Below, one piece after another: positions 62,701 through 64,000 of a stretch of 64,000 nt of DNA (position 1 is its first letter; each line of letters opens with the position of its first letter). Position numbers and translations under genes: made by a program. The stretch spans positions 62,001 to 126,000 of the forward strand of contig NZ_MIEQ01000027.1 in the NCBI RefSeq assembly GCF_001968815.1. The letters are read 5' to 3'. The notes beneath the pieces were generated by a model. That model was not told the origin of the DNA, did not search any database, and saw only the letters and a list, made by a program, of their open reading frames with translations. Origin of the DNA: Motiliproteus sp. MSK22-1. GTDB taxonomy: Bacteria; Pseudomonadota; Gammaproteobacteria; Pseudomonadales; Balneatricaceae.

Positions 62701-64000
62701 CGATCAACGGGAAGTTCATGATCGAATGATTCAATTTATTACCGACCGAGGGGATCTTATCGAAGGCGCTATCTCTGCTATTCCGATTCAGATGGGTGAG
62801 CAGCAGGCTCGATTGGGAATGTTTGTGAATCTCACCGAGAGAATCAAGATGGAACAGGAGCTGGCTAATGCGAAGGAGGTAGCTGAACAGGCGAATCAAT
62901 TTAAGAGTGACTTCCTGGCAAATATGAGCCATGAGATCAGAACGCCAATGAATGCCATAATTGGTATGAGCCACCTGGCGTTACAGACCAAGCTCACGGC
63001 AAAACAACAGGACTATGTTGAGAAAATTAAGATATCCGCCCTTGCTTTACTGGGCATTATCAACGACATCCTTGATTTCTCAAAGATAGAAGCAGGCAAG
63101 CTAAGCATAGATAAAACGGAATTCAAGCTTGATGATATTTTTGAAACGCTGACGGGCCTGATTAGTTTAAAGGCTGAAGAAAAGTCTCTAGAGATACTTA
63201 TTTCCAGAGACCCGAAAATTCCAGATATCTTGATCGGTGATCCGCTCAGACTGGGCCAGGTTCTTATCAACCTGACGCAAAATGCAATCAAATTTACCTC
63301 TGCCGGTGAAGTACGGATATGCGCGCGACTGAGTAAGCAAGGGAGTGGTCGAGTAACTATTTTATTTACTGTCAGTGATACCGGTGTAGGAATTGACAGC
63401 GATAAAATATCCAAGCTGTTCCGCCCATTTATCCAAGCCGATAGTTCTACCACACGGGAATATGGAGGCACTGGCCTGGGGTTGAGTATTTGTAAACAAC
63501 TGGTCGGGTTAATGGGGGGAGAAATCAGCGCAGAGAGCAAGGTGGGAGAGGGTAGCCAGTTCAAATTTACTCTCGGTTTTGATTGTCTTTGTGATAAGCA
63601 AGAAACCCAGTATCAGCCAGACCCTGATTTAAGAGGACTGAAAGTACTGGTGGTTGATGACAATGCCAGTGTCAGAACTGTACTGCGAGAGATGCTTGAG
63701 TCGTTTTCATTTAAAGTCACTGCGGTTGAGAGTGGTGAGCAGGCTTTAAATTTATTGCATGGCAATTATTCTGACGTTACAGAGCCTGGAAATTCTTTAC
63801 CAGGACGCTCCCTGTCTCAGACCGATGAACCCTATGGTCTGGTACTGATTGATTGGCGCATGCCGGGAATAGACGGGATCGAGACCTGTCGTCAGATTCG
63901 TATGATGAAGGAGCTTTCGCCACCACCTAAACTCATCATGGCAACCGCCTATGGTCGTGAAGAGATAATGCAGCAAGCTGAACAGCTGGGTCTGGACGGT
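59762..64000 (+). CDS. Hybrid sensor kinase with three solute-binding domains (partial, runs off window)
   Basis: TTG at 59762 with AGGAGG at 59749-59754 opens 1413 codons with no stop at the window end. Plan: signal or helix (1-27), three periplasmic family-3 binding domains (about 30-260, 275-505, 515-745; the second and third start LKAHP and LRAHP), helix (757-780), two PAS domains (about 795-905, 915-1035), His1057 in NMSHEIRTPMNAI, HATPase (about 1165-1275) and receiver with Asp1364 in LIDWRMPG. BvgS/EvgS-like phosphorelay; an Hpt domain or second receiver may follow. Confidence 0.88.
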   Translation, partial: MIAINPACLLRIWFFLIIFLPVRLSHAEPSELVVSYRLDSAPIQFRNESGEADGILIDLWRLWSEQAGIAVRFVGGYNEKSQLAVLEGPADFNAGLFKNAERNKVMDFSEPILSSAYHLFFNPELVSDLSRPSLLRLPVGVTEGSFHEHYMRREFPATKLILYDGYDALFSAALRGEISAFVSQRLYLSNYLHKHGLADPFQADDSPLYIRSYRAGVKKGNSELLKLINLYLRELDPELHATITSKWLGFKWTARGDYKNKLDLSKEEKAWLKAHPLVEIGVDGNWAPIDFMDERGRHQGIVSDYLSRIEKSLGIRFQTVPGPTFKQMLDKVNEGSLKIAATVVETAERSKNMVFTDPFYTALKVIVTRQERQQEITQVEDLYGKRVAIENGFFTMKRLQQLYPEIELLPVGSTTEALQMVSWGKADAYIGTRAVAQWTIEQQQLTNLSFSGDPGLGPADQKFAVRNEAEWLPLRALINKVLAAMTEDERRGIEQSWISFHSFTQSSEPTIQLSANEKVWLRAHPQIRIGVDPAWAPIEFVEKDQYKGVASEYVELIEQRLGVSLIPQLGLSWSQVMAEAKRGSLDVLPALVRSTDRDAYLNFSRPYLSFPLVIFRRENEPYISGLEDLANERIAIEEGGIAEEYLRRDFPGLQQVMADNAIEALTKLSLGEVDAFVGNLAVGSYHIGHLGLANIKVAAPTPYDYELRIGVSKKFPELVPILNKVLLSITPSEKAEIRNRWLSVRYDTAVDYRLLWQVATAAAFLILLVLAWAIQMRRQKEILRQSQSELRKLSRAVEQSPAMVIITDPAGIIEYVNPSFTEVTGYSAEEAIGKTPAIVKSGVTEKSLYSDLWNTITAGGTWRGELLNRNKNGSLFWESATIAAVSDEQNNVVNYVAIKEDISERKAAEEALQASEAQLKNVLNSLPLAIVVVDNSGRIMLANPHAGREIGLEGQSLIGRNMVSFYANPDDRLELIQEMVDQREVHDRMIQFITDRGDLIEGAISAIPIQMGEQQARLGMFVNLTERIKMEQELANAKEVAEQANQFKSDFLANMSHEIRTPMNAIIGMSHLALQTKLTAKQQDYVEKIKISALALLGIINDILDFSKIEAGKLSIDKTEFKLDDIFETLTGLISLKAEEKSLEILISRDPKIPDILIGDPLRLGQVLINLTQNAIKFTSAGEVRICARLSKQGSGRVTILFTVSDTGVGIDSDKISKLFRPFIQADSSTTREYGGTGLGLSICKQLVGLMGGEISAESKVGEGSQFKFTLGFDCLCDKQETQYQPDPDLRGLKVLVVDDNASVRTVLREMLESFSFKVTAVESGEQALNLLHGNYSDVTEPGNSLPGRSLSQTDEPYGLVLIDWRMPGIDGIETCRQIRMMKELSPPPKLIMATAYGREEIMQQAEQLGLDG

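Overview
The window looks like a chromosomal segment of a marine, Oceanospirillales-like gammaproteobacterium. The evidence is gene content: RoxA/YcfD, YejK, HspQ, AstA, a GlrK-QseG-GlrR trio, an AttEFGH-type ABC operon, betaine-type ProXWV and a complete-looking ectoine degradation block. I cannot name the genus. No rRNA, tRNA, CRISPR array, transposase or integrase was seen.

Layout. 1-2.3 kb: small detoxification and resistance-type genes (FosA-like, GNAT, VOC) with cassette-like spacing, one VCR-like attC candidate and one gene broken by an in-frame TAG. 2.5-6 kb: Asp/Glu racemase and a zinc-less MDR oxidoreductase facing a LysR gene, then ogt. 6-10.3 kb: a DUF2339/DUF3999 membrane pair. 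10.6-12.8 kb: a FixL/FixJ-type soluble two-component pair. 13.3-17 kb: acyl-CoA ligase and a long acyl-CoA dehydrogenase, resembling DmdB and DmdC. 17.1-20.5 kb: ProXWV importer. 20.8-27.2 kb: an orphan solute-binding protein, then doeD, doeB and doeA (ectoine to diaminobutyrate to aspartate semialdehyde) facing an EnuR-like MocR regulator. 27.4-30.4 kb: roxA and a DUF2235 hydrolase, separated by an intergenic region rich in inverted repeats.

31-35.6 kb: glrK-qseG-glrR, followed by an acyl-homoserine-lactone-synthase-like acyltransferase with no LuxR partner. 35.7-40.4 kb: ArsR/SRPBCC pair with twin operators, yejK, a Tat-exported dienelactone hydrolase, astA. 40.5-45.1 kb: ABC ATPase, FtsX permease and AttH/CrtC-like lipocalin, tightly coupled. 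45.2-49.1 kb: hspQ, a GATase, then a GST/NTF2-like/tautomerase operon facing a LysR gene. 49.4-52.5 kb: an orphan oxidase subunit III/IV pair (NorE/NorF-like), methyltransferase, pentapeptide-repeat protein, DUF6172. 52.6-56.8 kb: RhlE helicase, DUF523-DUF1722 protein facing a B12-binding MerR regulator, NlpC/P60 lipoprotein. 57-64 kb: a class III nucleotide cyclase fused to a TolB-like domain, a bactofilin-like membrane protein, and a giant hybrid kinase with three periplasmic solute-binding domains that runs off the window.

Functionally, the central 13-27 kb reads as compatible-solute uptake and catabolism; the rest is stress response and signalling. Many starts were moved downstream of the longest reading frame on the basis of ribosome binding sites and family N-termini. 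All family names come from recall of motifs, not from searches.
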